From positions 248,001-312,000 of the forward strand of contig JAWNZC010000300.1 of assembly GCA_035771165.1 (NCBI GenBank): DNA of 64,000 nucleotides. The letters are read 5' to 3'. Below the pieces are notes generated by a model, which was given only the letters and a program-made list of their open reading frames with translations, was not told where the DNA came from and searched no databases. This DNA comes from Paragorgia papillata. Its lineage: Eukaryota; Cnidaria; Anthozoa; Scleralcyonacea; Coralliidae. Positions 34,202 to 45,286 of the stretch are shown here, one piece after another (within the stretch, counting starts at the first letter, position 1; each line of letters starts with the position of its first letter). Both the position numbers and the translations under genes were made by a program.

Positions 34202-34384
34202 TAGACCTTATTCATAAATGGTCGACGATTTAAAATCCTTTTATGCGCATATAAATTAGCCCCTCTGACCCTCGTTTCAGAGTAAAGATTCTTTTGAATT
34301 TCGCACATAAAAACGAGTTCGGAGGGGCTATTTTATATGCACATAAAAGAATATTAATTCCACGGCCATTTATGAATATGGTCC
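34202..34384. mobile_element. Small MITE in a ZU5-gene intron
   Basis: GACCTTATTCATAAATGG is mirrored by CCATTTATGAATATGGTC, with GAGGGGCTA-type inner complementarity. Confidence 0.65.
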
Positions 34385-34504
34385 ATATTTGTTTATCCAT
34401 AGCGTTTTGTTGGCCTCATGTTTTGGATGCACGATTAATACAATTAATAACAAGAACACAATTAATCGACTGTAGTTTCTAATTTGTATAATTTTTTTTT
34501 ATAG

Positions 34505-34740
34505 ATCTTCCTAAAGAAATTGTGTCAGATTTCAGTCACTTCATTAAATATTTGCCATTTGTTAAAGCCACCATTGTAAAAACGTGTACATTGGTGGTTG
34601 CAAGCAGGATTAGATCTGAAGAGATTGTAATACAACAAAGAGAAGCTTGTATTTACTCAAAATCGTATGGGGACGAGAGTAAACTGAAAATAAGTTTCCC
34701 AGCTGGTGTGGTAGAGAACGAATCTCGCTTAAGAGTTCAG
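34505..34740 (+). CDS. ZU5-protease gene, linker and start of second ZU5
   Basis: Acceptor TTTTTTTTATAG|AT, donor GTTCAG|GTGTGC, phase 1 in and 0 out. Reads LPKEIVSDFSHFIKYLPFV, KATIVKTCTLVVASR and then ACIYSKSYGDESKLKISFP followed by AGVVENESRLRVQ. The last part repeats the FPxGxVxE pattern of a ZU5, suggesting a second module that continues into 37368. Introns on both sides are filled with repeats. Confidence 0.75.
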
Positions 34741-35170
34741 GTGTGCTATATCATATATTTAAGAATGTGTAGAGAAGTATTTTAGATTGAAAAACTTGAG
34801 TGTAATTTAACAAAGGAATTGAATCCTTTGGAAATCTTAGGACTGTTTTTCGGCGGTAGGTATATGTTGCGGGTGGACGAGCTGGTCTTAATGACGGGAT
34901 GGATTCGTCTGTGCGCGGTACATTTATTTATTATTATATCAACTCTTTTACATGGTAATCATGATTGTAAGTATAAGTACTCATATTAATTTTCATTTGA
35001 ACCACGAGAAGGGGCAGTGCCATGCATGGAACGTGTAACCAGGCCATTGAAACCGCCACACCGTTCCCACTCGTCAATGGAGGACTCCAATTTCTAAATC
35101 ACTCTTATTCGAGGTATTTCAACAATCGGTCCAATTGTTCATTTGAACACGATGCACATTCCTGACAATT

Positions 35171-35780
35171 TTGGCAGAGATGAAAGACAATCTCAAAAGA
35201 TTTAAAAATCAAACAATCAAGATTCAAGACAAAGGCTCTAAATTCGTATTTTGCCTTGGAACGACAGACAGCTATTGGTCTTTAATACTCAGCCATTGTT
35301 CTATATATGAAAAGATACATTCAATGGCTAGTCCAGGCCTGCTTCAAAATCTACTACACTATTAGACTCTGCTTTCAGATCCAATCTCAGACCACGCAGC
35401 TATACTATTTTTAAATCTCACCAAGGGAGAAATAAATGAAATTGCTAAGTGGGTCGTTAACAAAGTGCCAAGCCATTAAAATTTTTTGCAACCGTAAAGA
35501 CGGAGTCACAAGAAGGGTAGTCTACTACAACTGGTATAACCTGCTGCGGTACAGCAATAGAAAACCTTTCAGCATTTACCGAATTCTACCTTAAACCGCT
35601 TACCCAAACCCTACCTTCATTCATTCATTAAGGATACCTTATATTCTCCAAAGGTTGAGCAGATCAACACCGCTGGTCCCTTTCCAGAAGGCACAATTTT
35701 GGTTTGATGGGAAATTTATTTCCATGTTTTCAAATATCGACAACAAGCAAGCTGCATGGGAAGTCTGTTCGGGAAATAGT
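35171..35780 (+). pseudogene. Penelope-like reverse transcriptase remnant
   Basis: Frame-broken fragments appear in the order known for Penelope-like RTs: IKIQDKGSKFVF (DKG motif), KGEINEIAKWVVN, CGTAIENLSAFTEFYLKPL, GPFPEGTILV, and MFSNIDNK in a shifted frame. Several stops and shifts. It lies in the intron 34741-37367 of the ZU5-protease gene, same strand. No GIY-YIG part was seen. 34741-35170 and 35781-37015 hold nothing else I can support. Confidence 0.7.
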
Positions 35781-37015
35781 ATAATTATGAATCAAAATCA
35801 ATTTTCAACTATTAGATTTTTATACAAATATTTGGCAGTTCACTTTGTGCAACTACACTGTAAAGATTGAAGGTTAAAACAACCAATTTATTTGACAGAA
35901 CCCAATTAAAATTGGTAACTTTAACCAATTGTAATTTGGTTAATAGACGAATTTTCGAAATAGTTTATTTTGGCCAATTTTTAATGAGTTTAATTTAACT
36001 ATTTTATTTTTTACTTTACAATTTATGGACGTTTTTAGCTTTTCTGGCGCTGACAAATTAATTTATGGCTGCTTTATTAATATCATGTAATAACACAAAT
36101 TCGTTGTGTTATTATTTTGTTACGTGCATGTAAACAGCAATTTATAACAGGCTAAACAGCTATATAAAAGGTTTACTAAGCATATTAAACATGCCAGTTT
36201 TCCTAGAAATAAATCAATATACTGCATGGGACTACCGGTACAGGAATGAACAACATTGATTTAGTGTTTTATATACGTTTTTGTGTGGGTAAAACTTTGT
36301 GAACAGAAAAGTGTTTGAAACAAAGAAAAAATAAACAATAATGAAGAACAATTGCAGCTAAGCTAGTTTTTGCTATTCATTCAAACTATAATTGTTCAGG
36401 AGAAAGACGGCACAACATTATTCAAACAGTATACACGGTCTAGTCGGTTTCTGATATCACAACACACTACAAAGCTATACTCGCGTGCAGGATCGGAGTA
36501 TCTCAAAGCACGGAAATCTATAATTGTTTTGTCGTACTTATAAAAACAAAATAAATTTGAAGTTAAACAATGCGTTATACCTATAAGTAAACTAGACGTA
36601 TATATATGGACTTTAATTGTAAAAAGCTTCAACAAGAAACAAGTTCAACAAATGCTTAACTTACAGAAACAGCGACTTGTGTTTATGAAAACACAGCTAA
36701 AAGGTTAACACTAAAAAAGCCAAACACGATACAAAATCCGGAGGAAATAACACATTTTTGTTGAAAAATCAGGGGGTGTAGACTGGCAAAAATTTTAAGC
36801 CGGGGGTAAACTAAGTTGTAACTTGTAAATGTTGTGGTGGATGTACGATTGCTCGACATGCTTTTGTGTAACTGATCGCGCATTCGCGCTCGCATTTTGA
36901 AATCGCGAGCGTTGTATAAGATAAAATAACAAACGAATCTTGTTTTCTATCACGTTTCTCTCTGACGAAAGGCTTTCCCTGGAAACGTTAGACTCCTACT
37001 TCATTCACTCCATTC

Positions 37016-37026
37016 ACTTTACTTTA

Positions 37027-37058
<32 letters not shown>

Positions 37059-37232
37059 ACTTTACTTTACTTTATACTTTATACTTTACTTTATACTTTA
37101 CTTTACTTTACTTTACTTTACTTTACTTTACTTTACTTTACTTTACTTTACTTTACTTTACTTTACTTTACTTTACTTTACTTTACTTTACTTTACTTTA
37201 CTTTACTTTACTTTACTTTACTTTACTTTACT
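37016..37232 (+). repeat. (ACTTT)n pentanucleotide array
   Basis: About 40 copies of ACTTT with ATACTTT variants at the 5' side; it yields spurious open frames. It lies about 135 bp before the acceptor at 37367. Confidence 0.95.
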
Positions 37233-37367
37233 CCATCCGATTCGTTCATCTCGCTTTACTTAACTTCATTCCACTTCATTCATCCCACTTTACTTTACTT
37301 CACTCCACTTTATTCACGTCACTTCACCTTTGATCGATTGATTATATGTTTTACTTTTATACTTTAG

Positions 37368-37457
37368 GTACTTGCCACCACACCTGGAATCTCGTCATGT
37401 TTGGTCGACAATTCCAGATGTAGCTATACCTTCTCTACCGACGAAAATCAAACCAAG
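37368..37457 (+). CDS. ZU5-protease gene, second ZU5 continued
   Basis: Acceptor ACTTTAG|GT, donor ACCAAG|GTATGT; exactly 30 codons, phase 0 both sides. Reads VLATTPGISSCLVDNSRCSY and TFSTDENQTK. Phase agreement with both neighbours supports a real exon. Confidence 0.65.
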
Positions 37458-38369
37458 GTATGTCTAACCAGAAAGCGGAATAAGCACTCGCGGACAAAGT
37501 ATATCATTGTTAACACAACTATATATTCTTACACTCATATTATTACTAATATTTCATTCAATTTTGCTTACTCTTGATTGGCTTTCGACTTTAAATAATT
37601 TTTCGTATCTACTACGAAGCAGGTAGATACATTGTCATCGAGTGTGTAAGTCCGTAAGTTCACAAGGCACAGTGCCACAAGTTGTATGACAAATATAATG
37701 CACAGTACCCCAAAAAGACATTTTAACGAAAATAATTTGAAAAGACTTTACATAAACAAACGGATTTTTCCATTTAAATTCTAATTTGCTTGTCATTTAA
37801 TGTAGTTGAGTAGTCAGCAGTAGATACATATACACGTCTCGACGTGCCTATATTTCCCGCACATGTTGGACGTTCCAATCAACAAGTTTTCCACTATTGT
37901 GTATACGTTATGTATTTACGGAGAGTTTTGAAACCAGGTACTTGATTTCCGTAACGAATGGCTATATATACCCGGGATTAGTGTAACGCAACCTTAGGAA
38001 AGCACAGATGACACGCTAGGCATGCCTTTTACTGCTGAGGATCAATATTAAGCTCGGTTAGGTTTAGTGAAACGTGAAGTTTTACTCTTTCGTGAAAATC
38101 CTGTAGTAAAAAGGTAGCCCAGATTACTGCAGAAAACAACACGTTGCGGTTTGTACTCCAGTGTATCATGCTTCTGTCTTCCTAAGAGAACCTACGTATC
38201 GTAAAGCTGCTTTAGGTAGCTGTGAGGAAGATAGACCACTTTAACCGAGAGGTTCGGGGTTTGTAGTTGGATTACTGTCTGCCTGTCCAAGTTTGGGATT
38301 CATGCGACTTGAGTTATCTCTCTGGTTTTTCTTTAAACGCAAAATCAACGGTAGCTAGCAAAGCCTGAT
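37458..38369. other. Intronic DNA without recognised features
   Basis: AT-rich intron sequence; no coding, hairpin or tandem repeat stood out. Confidence 0.5.
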
Positions 38370-38740
38370 GCAAAGCCTGCAGATTCTTCAGAACAATTAA
38401 GCGGTTAAAATCATTCTGGATCGCCCAGTTCATTCATCTGCTACTGATCCCCTTAAGTCGCTTAACTGGTTCAACCTAAGTAATGGTAGATTATTTCACA
38501 GATGTTTGTACATCTTTAAATGCAAACATTTTTATTTAACATCTCATTTGAATCTACTCTGAAAGATCTAAATAGTTATAATACTCGTGACGCTGATAAT
38601 TTTCCTTTGCCTACCGTCAAAAGTAGCAACTATCTTACCATGCTGTCAAGGACTGGAACGCTTTAGACATTGAACTATAAGGAACGTTTAGCTCCGTTCA
38701 AGTCTTCCAAGCAGGCTTTTATAAAATGTAATAATCATTA
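38370..38740 (+). pseudogene. CR1/L2-like LINE ORF2 C-terminal remnant
   Basis: Broken frames read LQILQNN, a LDRPVHSSATDPLKSLNWF block, NLSNGRLFHRCLYIFKC, SYNTRDADNFPLPTVKSS and DWNALDIEL. These correspond to the conserved end of CR1/Jockey-group RTs (LQNRAARxI, LxWxxLxxR, NTRxA, WNxLP). Intronic. Confidence 0.6.
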
Positions 38741-39398
38741 CGTACCTTGTAATCATTTTCAGTTTATTTGTTTTTGATATTTTTCGTTATTCATTAGGAC
38801 CCCTTTGAAAGTCACGTCTTTTTGTGAAAAGGCATCCTAGGAAAATATTTGTTAAATATAAAAAAATATATAAAATTGTCAAAGCTTCTGATATGAACAG
38901 CTGGCTCGTATCTCGTTGCCTTTTAGTGGTAATTCGTTTATTATTCGAAGTCAATTTGAATATGGATATTATGCCCTAGAGTATTCATTAATATATATAA
39001 GTGGATGCATGATCATTCTCTCCACTGGCACTTGCAAGAAGTCCGTGGATGAACACGTTTTGGGCGATGATCCCACCCACCCAACCCACATCCAAGCCGA
39101 GTCGGATCTGCGGTCACCTCCTCTGCTCTCCGGTCAGGGTTCGTCCCGGCCGGAGTTGCTGTCCGGCACTCACCCGGTATATAAATAATCCATTTTAGCA
39201 TTTTACATTTACTAAATATTGTAATTTATTGAACTTTTTAACTTGTAAATGTATGTATTTTTTTATTTTAGTCTTTGAACTAATTTTGTAAATATAAAGT
39301 ATTTCACGGTGCAATTTTATATCTAATAAACCATTGATTATTATTATGATTATTATACGTTGGGCGGAATATTACACTATTTAATTTTGCAATTTCAG
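38741..39398. other. Intronic DNA with a GC-rich patch
   Basis: 39050-39180 is GC-rich, with overlapping short frames on both strands. No splice-consistent exon is evident. Confidence 0.45.
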
Positions 39399-39501
39399 GT
39401 TCCGGGCCCCCCAATAATTTGCTCTGGCTCAACTGATCAGCGATCTTTCATGTTAATGCTGGGTTCCGGTGTTCGTTTTCGCTGTTACAAGTCTCTTAGC
39501 G
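39399..39501 (+). CDS. ZU5-protease gene, penultimate exon
   Basis: Acceptor GCAATTTCAG|GT, donor TTAGCG|GTAAAG, phase 0 in and 1 out. Reads VPGPPIICSGSTDQRSFMLM and LGSGVRFRCYKSLS. It completes the second ZU5-like region or a linker to the protease. Both splice sites are strong. Confidence 0.65.
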
Positions 39502-40059
39502 GTAAAGAAGATAAAATCCTAAGACCTTAACACTTAAAGATCAATTTTTTATCGGTTTAAACATGCTGGAAATTACTCTCAAAAGCCAGGAAGTCCTATT
39601 TCAGAGACTCTATATTTCAAAAATTTCCGGAGGCATGCATCTGAATCTGACCCCCCCTAGTCAGTGCGGTCACGGTGCCACCACCCCCCCCCCAAAAAAA
39701 AAATGGTTTCATCTTGTTACGGCCCTGAATTTTGAATGTGTTGGCTCACCATCAGCTACACTGTGCTGACGAGTCCCAAGAGGACGAAACAGCTGTCCAC
39801 AGTTGCTGATGGTGGCCAGACACTGTATTTATTATTGTTATTTTCACCGTGTAAACTGCAGCGCAGAGACTGACTGTAGTGCGACAAGTCTTCATCCTGC
39901 ACAGTTTACCACCTTTCCGCTTTGCTATATTATAGACACTGCTTACGCAACACTTTATTTTTTTATCATTCATATATATGGTTGGACACATGCCGACTTC
40001 TCTAGTTCATTTGTTTTTATAGCGGGAAATCAATGGGAAGACCTTTCATCTTGTGAAAG

Positions 40060-41714
40060 CGCGTTCTTTGGCCCTGCAGTTTATGGCCGCTAATCCCACC
40101 TGCGTCAGAGCCATTCCATACAGTGTAGACGACAACAATAAACGTATGACGATGTGCCTGTATATGCATACCGGTTGCAAAGGCATCACAGCAGCTCTTC
40201 GTAAACAAGCAACAGAAATGCTTGTTGGCTACACCTTAGAGTTTGTCGACCTTGAACGTAGACCACTGGTTGAAAATGTTGTCCTGCTGCCTTCCAATAA
40301 AAAGACAAAAACAGAGGAACTGTCACACTTAGCTGAAATCATTGACGAAAATCTTGGCGTTTTTGAAAACCGTTTGAATGTGACTGCGGTTCAGCCATCT
40401 TATAAAATTGTCAATGCACAGGAAACAAGTGACTTGTGCGTTACAGTATTTGTGTTAGGAAAAGGTAAACTTCCAGTCGGTGAATCCGACTTCTCAGAAG
40501 TTGAGCAGCTCAGTGGATATCCATACGACATTGTCGAGGGATACGGCATACCGACTTCATCGCCATGTATGTCTACGGCCTTTCCCCTACGTCCGGGTGT
40601 AGGAATAGGTGTCAAAGATCAAGGCACTGGAACGCTGGGAGCATTCGTTGTAGATGAGGACCACAACCGTTATATACTCTCGTGTGAGCACGTATTACGC
40701 CCCGATCTACCTGGAATAAGTGACAAGATTGTGCAGCCAAGTGAAGAAGATTATAGAAAAAACGTTGAACGATATGAAATATGCATCGCCGAAATCAACG
40801 AACTACTGAAATCTTCTGAAGCCAAAAAGCTAGATTGTTTGGATAAGGATGAAAGTGTGAAATTGGAGAAACGTGTTAAAAGACAACAAGAGAAACTCGA
40901 GTTAATCGAAAAAGAACATAACGTCAGAGACAAAATGCCAAGAGAAATCGCAACATACCGCTGCGGTGTACGTGGAAACGTAAGAAAGGAAATTTCTGCA
41001 AATGTTACAAAGGAATTGTGGGTCGATGCAGCGGTAGCTGACCTAGACCCCGGAGAGGAGGAGGAAATTCGAGATGTGGGTTTTCCGAAGGAAATGCCAA
41101 AAATTGTTGAAATTGTTCCCATGCGCAACGTTGAGAATGAGTACAATAAGTTCGAAGAGAAAGAGAAAAGTAGGTTTATGAAATATGGTCGCACAACCGG
41201 ATACACTAAGCATGGCGAGCTCCGATCAACACATTTTCTAGGAAATTATGCTGGGTTTAAAGCAGAGACATGTTTTGGTATATTTACAAACACTCACTTT
41301 GAAACGTACTGCACACATTGCTCTCCCGAAATGGGTGGAGAAATTATCGAGACGAGTAAAATAGACAAACTTACCTGCGCAAAGTGCAAAACTGAATTTC
41401 TAAAACCGGAAAAGATAGGTAAGCTTTGGGCTAAAAACTGCTTTGTCATACAAAAGAAGAATAAGCTATTCTCAGATGATGGTGATTCCGGAGCACTGGT
41501 ATATGATAAATATTGTAAGCTGCCTGATAAGCATGACAAGCATGATGAGCATTGCCTGGTTAACCGTGCCTGGGGAATAATTACGGGAGGCTTTCAAGTT
41601 CATAACTATTACCTTTCGATAGCGATTTCCTTGGAAGTTGCTTTGGAAGCCTTGGGAAAAGAGTTGGGCAAGCCGGGCAAGACTCTACGATTATGGTGTC
41701 CCGAAGAGACTTAA
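40060..41714 (+). CDS. ZU5-protease gene, terminal exon: trypsin-like peptidase
   Basis: 551 codons to a TAA; the frame is open from 40053 (numbering below counts from there, 553 residues). An N-terminal alpha/beta region (1-170) resembles the segment preceding the protease in NAL1-type trypsin-like proteins (TVFVLGKGKLPV, YPYDIVEGYGIP). The peptidase follows with TLGAFVVDEDHNRYILSCEHVL (His213), WVDAAVADL (Asp325) and DDGDSGALV (Ser479), an apparent complete triad, then WGIITGG. Two inserts enlarge the fold: a Lys/Glu-rich coiled coil at about 231-293 and a CTHC (420-423) ... CAKC (442-445) zinc-ribbon-like loop. There is no signal peptide, so it is probably intracellular. The acceptor that keeps phase 1 is GAAAG|CG at 40059; TATAG|CG at 40020 would force a stop at 40093 if entered in phase 1. 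Function is inferred from motifs only. Confidence 0.8.
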
Positions 41715-41783
41715 GATCATATTATAGATTATATATTATTGTTGAGACGATTTTGATATTTTAATCCATATCTGTTAAGTAAA

Positions 41784-42067
41784 ATATCCAACACGAGCCA
41801 GTGTTCTTCCTCGGATTTCTAAATACAGCCAAGCAGGTTGAAAATACGAGGCGAAGCAGAGGTTTTTTTAACCAGCTTGGCTGTATTTAGACATCGGAGG
41901 ATGAACACTGACGAGTGTTGGATATAGCTTCTCAAACGGATCAATATTTTAAGAGAAAATCGACCTCAAACTTTGCTAAATTTGACTGTAATCTTCCTAC
42001 CGATTTCTAAATACTGAGTAAATATTGATTTATTTTGAATTTTCTTCATGAATTATTGAGTTTGAGA
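41784..42067 (+). repeat. Interspersed repeat 'CCAACACGAG', copy 3
   Basis: Same family as 5021-5306. It starts 70 bp after the protease stop codon, so it probably lies in the 3' UTR. Confidence 0.75.
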
Positions 42068-42100
42068 ATTGTATATACTTAATGTTGTTCATATATTGTA

Positions 42101-42106
42101 AATAAA
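42101..42106 (+). promoter_or_regulatory. Candidate polyadenylation signal AATAAA
   Basis: First AATAAA downstream of the protease stop, just after the repeat, in AT-rich sequence. Confidence 0.4.
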
Positions 42107-43656
42107 GTTCAGTTGATATTCGGTTACAACTCATGGTGGTGGTGATTTTGGACCAGTTGAAAGTTCGAAAGTCGGTATGAAATAGCGGCCATGTTGGTTC
42201 ACGACCGAGTTTCCAAGGGGCATGGGTTTAGTGCGATTTGTGACGTAATTCCGGAACGCCCTAGATTTTGTATCAAGAAAGAACAATGTGATTTTCACAA
42301 AGTTCAAGTTTCCAGTTTTAAAAATCCTCAATATATAGATTTAGGGCGCTGCAACAACACTGGCAATAAGGAGGAAGGTGTGTCGCTTCATGTTATGCTT
42401 TGTTTGGGCAATAATTGTTCAGAAAAAAAAGAAAGCAAATCGACTTATATCAGTTTGTAGTTTTTGGCACACCGTTCATCCTCTTTACAGCAATAGTGAT
42501 TGCTGACGGTTTGTAGAGCTTTACGCGTCGACCTAATGATCTAATGGATGCTTTCGCTCTTCGATCTATGGGATTTATTTTCATACTAAGAAGTCCATTC
42601 TTCGTCAGCAATCGGGTCATCTGAATATGAAAGGAAAGAGCTTCATCGTATAAATAGTTGCTGGAAATATAATCGGCATTTAATAATGGCTAGCTTTATT
42701 CGGCTATTTGTCTTCTTCCCTTCGATCTCGTATGAAATCCATTTCCGAGTTTTTCATATCAGAACTCCTATTGTCATCGGATAGAGTACATGATATTGTG
42801 AAATGTTGCTAAAAAAATCCGCGACAGACGGATTCAAAGACGTTGGTATTAAACAAATAGTCGCTCCAAATTAATCTATTAAACATATAATAAAAAGAAA
42901 ACGTGGGAGTCGAAACGTTAGACTCCCAACGTTCTCTGTAACCTTACTATATTTTCGATTGTTGTTTCTATACTGCCTACGCGGCACGCTACTTTTGGAT
43001 ATTAAAAAGAAACATATTCTTTATACTTAAGGCTTAAACTGTTTGTAAAGAGCTTCCACTCCTATTTCTCCTGTGAATGCATGTTGAAAAGTGGCCAGGC
43101 ATTCTAGAATATAAATTATAAACAACACGACGTTGAAGACGAGTTCTTTGCTAATCATATTTCTCGGGCGTTCCCAATCGCGCGGGCGAAGGCTCTGGGT
43201 ACGAGATTTGGGCGTTCCGGAATTACGTCACAAATTGTGGTCTCCCCAGTTTTTTGCTTGCGCTTTCGTGAAACACAGAGCTCTAACTTCAACTTGATGC
43301 CAGGGATAGGGAATTCAACCAAATCCAAAAATCTTTTCGAAGAACTACTCAGAAACATATTACAATTACAATTTTTTTAAGATTTAAAAAAAAATTGGGG
43401 TTAGGGGCACTTTAAGGGCGAATTTTGAGAAATCATATTCAGTTATCTGTCATTTGAGATTGTGATGTGTTCCTCATATCCTGTTAATAGAATTTGAAGA
43501 TTATTTAATTTCCTCACAGATGTTCCAACCAACATAATTGAGTTTCAGATTTTGAGGATGTTGCTCAGCTGAAATATTATTTTCTGAGGATTTAGTGTTC
43601 TATCTATTACATAAATAATGTACAGCCTTATGCTGTGAGGAACGTATACACCCGGC
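42107..43656. other. No supported gene
   Basis: An inverted similarity links about 42180-42260 (TTTGTGACGTAATTCCGGAACGC region) with about 43200-43235, suggesting a decayed transposon of about 1.1 kb. No coding exon recognised. Confidence 0.4.
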
Positions 43657-43828
43657 CCTATCGCGAAATACACCAAATCCCGCGATTTCGCCCATTTTAC
43701 CGCACCTCGCGGGAATTGCAAGCGAATCTTGACAGATGTATTGTTATATCAATCAAAAATCACGCGCGAACCCACTTCCCTCGTGTGAAAGTGCGGTAAA
43801 ATGCGGGATTCGTCTATTTCGCGATAGG
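43657..43828. mobile_element. Hairpin repeat CCTATCGCGAAATA
   Basis: CCCTATCGCGAAATA and CATTTTACCGCA are mirrored by TGCGGTAAAATG and CTATTTCGCGATAGG. Imperfect arms of about 65 bp. Confidence 0.6.
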
Positions 43829-44158
43829 TCTATTTGTGTGGTCTGAAACCTCCTTTAATCTTTATATATGCAGTGAAGATCCTTAATTGTACTGTCACGA
43901 ACATGGAAATCAGGAAATGCAGCGTGCAACTTCACTTGTGTTGTTGGTGTTAATGTGCTTATGCACTGAAGAACGTTCAGTTCCTCACAACACAATGAAC
44001 AACAAAATTAAATCACATGGCGTCTCAATATAGATTCAATAGGGAAATATACGCTTCAACAAATTTCAATTACTTTCCCTAAAGAAGTTACCTCTGCATA
44101 TCCAAATATTTTTTTTAATTTGATTGTTGCACACGTAATGCACGGTCAAATTTCCCAG

Positions 44159-44367
44159 TGTTTTTACGCACTTTTGAGGAACATTTGAAAAGGCAGATTC
44201 AGCATCCGAGGAACACTGAACACTTTTTCCAGGTCTGTGTCCGCGAAGAACTGCACGAGAAAGAAGAGACACTGCGAAACGACGACGCAGAAGACAAGGA
44301 AATAATGGAAAAACGGTTTGAAGAATGTATCCAGAATCTCAAAGAAGAGAAACGAGATGTCTATTGA
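44159..44367 (+). CDS. Possible terminal exon, charged helical protein
   Basis: After TTTCCCAG the frame is open for 69 codons to TGA: FLRTFEEHLKRQIQHPRNTE, HFFQVCVREELHEKEET, an acidic stretch, then IMEKRFEECIQNLKEEKRDV and Tyr. Strong Glu/Lys/Arg periodicity suggests a coiled coil. Codon content looks protein-like rather than repeat-like. No family recognised; upstream exons not found. Confidence 0.4.
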
Positions 44368-44462
44368 ATAAGTTCTAAGGATTTTTGGTGAAGGAAAAAT
44401 TCGAGTGTTAGAATATATACATTTTAAAACTAAATCGAGACCAGTTGCGAAAATGCAACTCC

Positions 44463-44540
44463 ATAGAGGCCTTCCAGCTGGAATTGAACCCGCGACCCTG
44501 CGATTTCTAGTGCAGTGCTCAGCCCACTGCATATACTGTG
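44463..44540 (-). repeat. tRNA-like sequence (pseudo-tRNA or SINE head)
   Basis: The minus strand carries a TGGGCTGAGCACTGCACTAG segment followed by GCAGGGTCGCGGGTTCAATT, that is, a D-arm-like region, an anticodon-like arm and a B-box. The acceptor stem does not close and the A-box is mutated, so it is not a functional tRNA. Confidence 0.5.
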
Positions 44541-45128
44541 ATAATGCCAGTAATATTCTCTCCCGGTTTTGTGTCCAAACTGTCAAATATGTTTTCAAGC
44601 GTTTCGTTGCGCGCGTCTGACTGTTTGCGTTTATTACGAACTGCAAGTTGCCTAAAAAACAGACAATATCAGTAAACTATGAACATTTAGAATACAGGAG
44701 CAAGGTAATAGTAATTGGTGAAGGTGATGCAAATGTGCCCGAGTTGTTTAGGGGGTCTCCAGAACGAAAATATAAATATATACCGTTGGCTGAAGCGAAC
44801 TATAAAGATATCTATTAAAATATACTATTTCGGTAGTCATGCAATAACTTGGATCTCTCGAAATTTAACGTTTATAACGAAGTATTTTAATTCCATAATT
44901 TAGGAAAGATAAAACGGTAACATTCGGGCTGGTTGTGTATACTTACGAGACATGTATATACACCGATAAACTCAGTCTTGTTAATTACAGTGACAAGAAC
45001 AACATTACTAAGCTACAACGTTCAGCGATATAGTATATACTGTAAAATGTTAACAATGGTAAGTAAAACGCAATACTGGTAGGTAGACATAACTTACTGA
45101 ACTTTATTATTTAATGAAATTGAGGCTA
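44541..45128. other. No supported gene
   Basis: AT-rich; nothing recognised. Confidence 0.5.
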
Positions 45129-45286
45129 ACAATTAACAGTTGACAACATGAACTTGTGGCTCCTTTGATGAATGAAAATCAGCAATTATATATAATTGCT
45201 GATTTTCATTCATCAAAGGAGCCACAACATGACTGATTTTCATTCATCAAAGGAGCCACAAGTTCATGTTGTCAACTGTTAATTGT
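45129..45286. repeat. Perfect palindrome with internal duplication in one arm
   Basis: Centred at 45190/45191 (CAATTATATATAATTG) with no spacer. Arms run through GTGGCTCCTTTGATGAATGA to ACAATTAACAGTTGACAAC. The right arm contains an extra 36-bp tandem copy, so the outer arms still match exactly beyond it. Confidence 0.85.

Noticed and set aside
36940..37263. 107-codon open frame rich in Leu/Tyr/Phe/Thr
   Set aside because: Produced by the (ACTTT)n array, which has no stop in that frame.
40751..41206. 151-codon minus-strand frame
   Set aside because: Antisense shadow of the protease coding exon; Ser/Phe-rich as expected from antisense of Glu/Lys-rich helices.
44463..44540. Functional tRNA gene on the minus strand
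   Set aside because: The acceptor stem does not close and the A-box is degraded; listed as a tRNA-like repeat instead.
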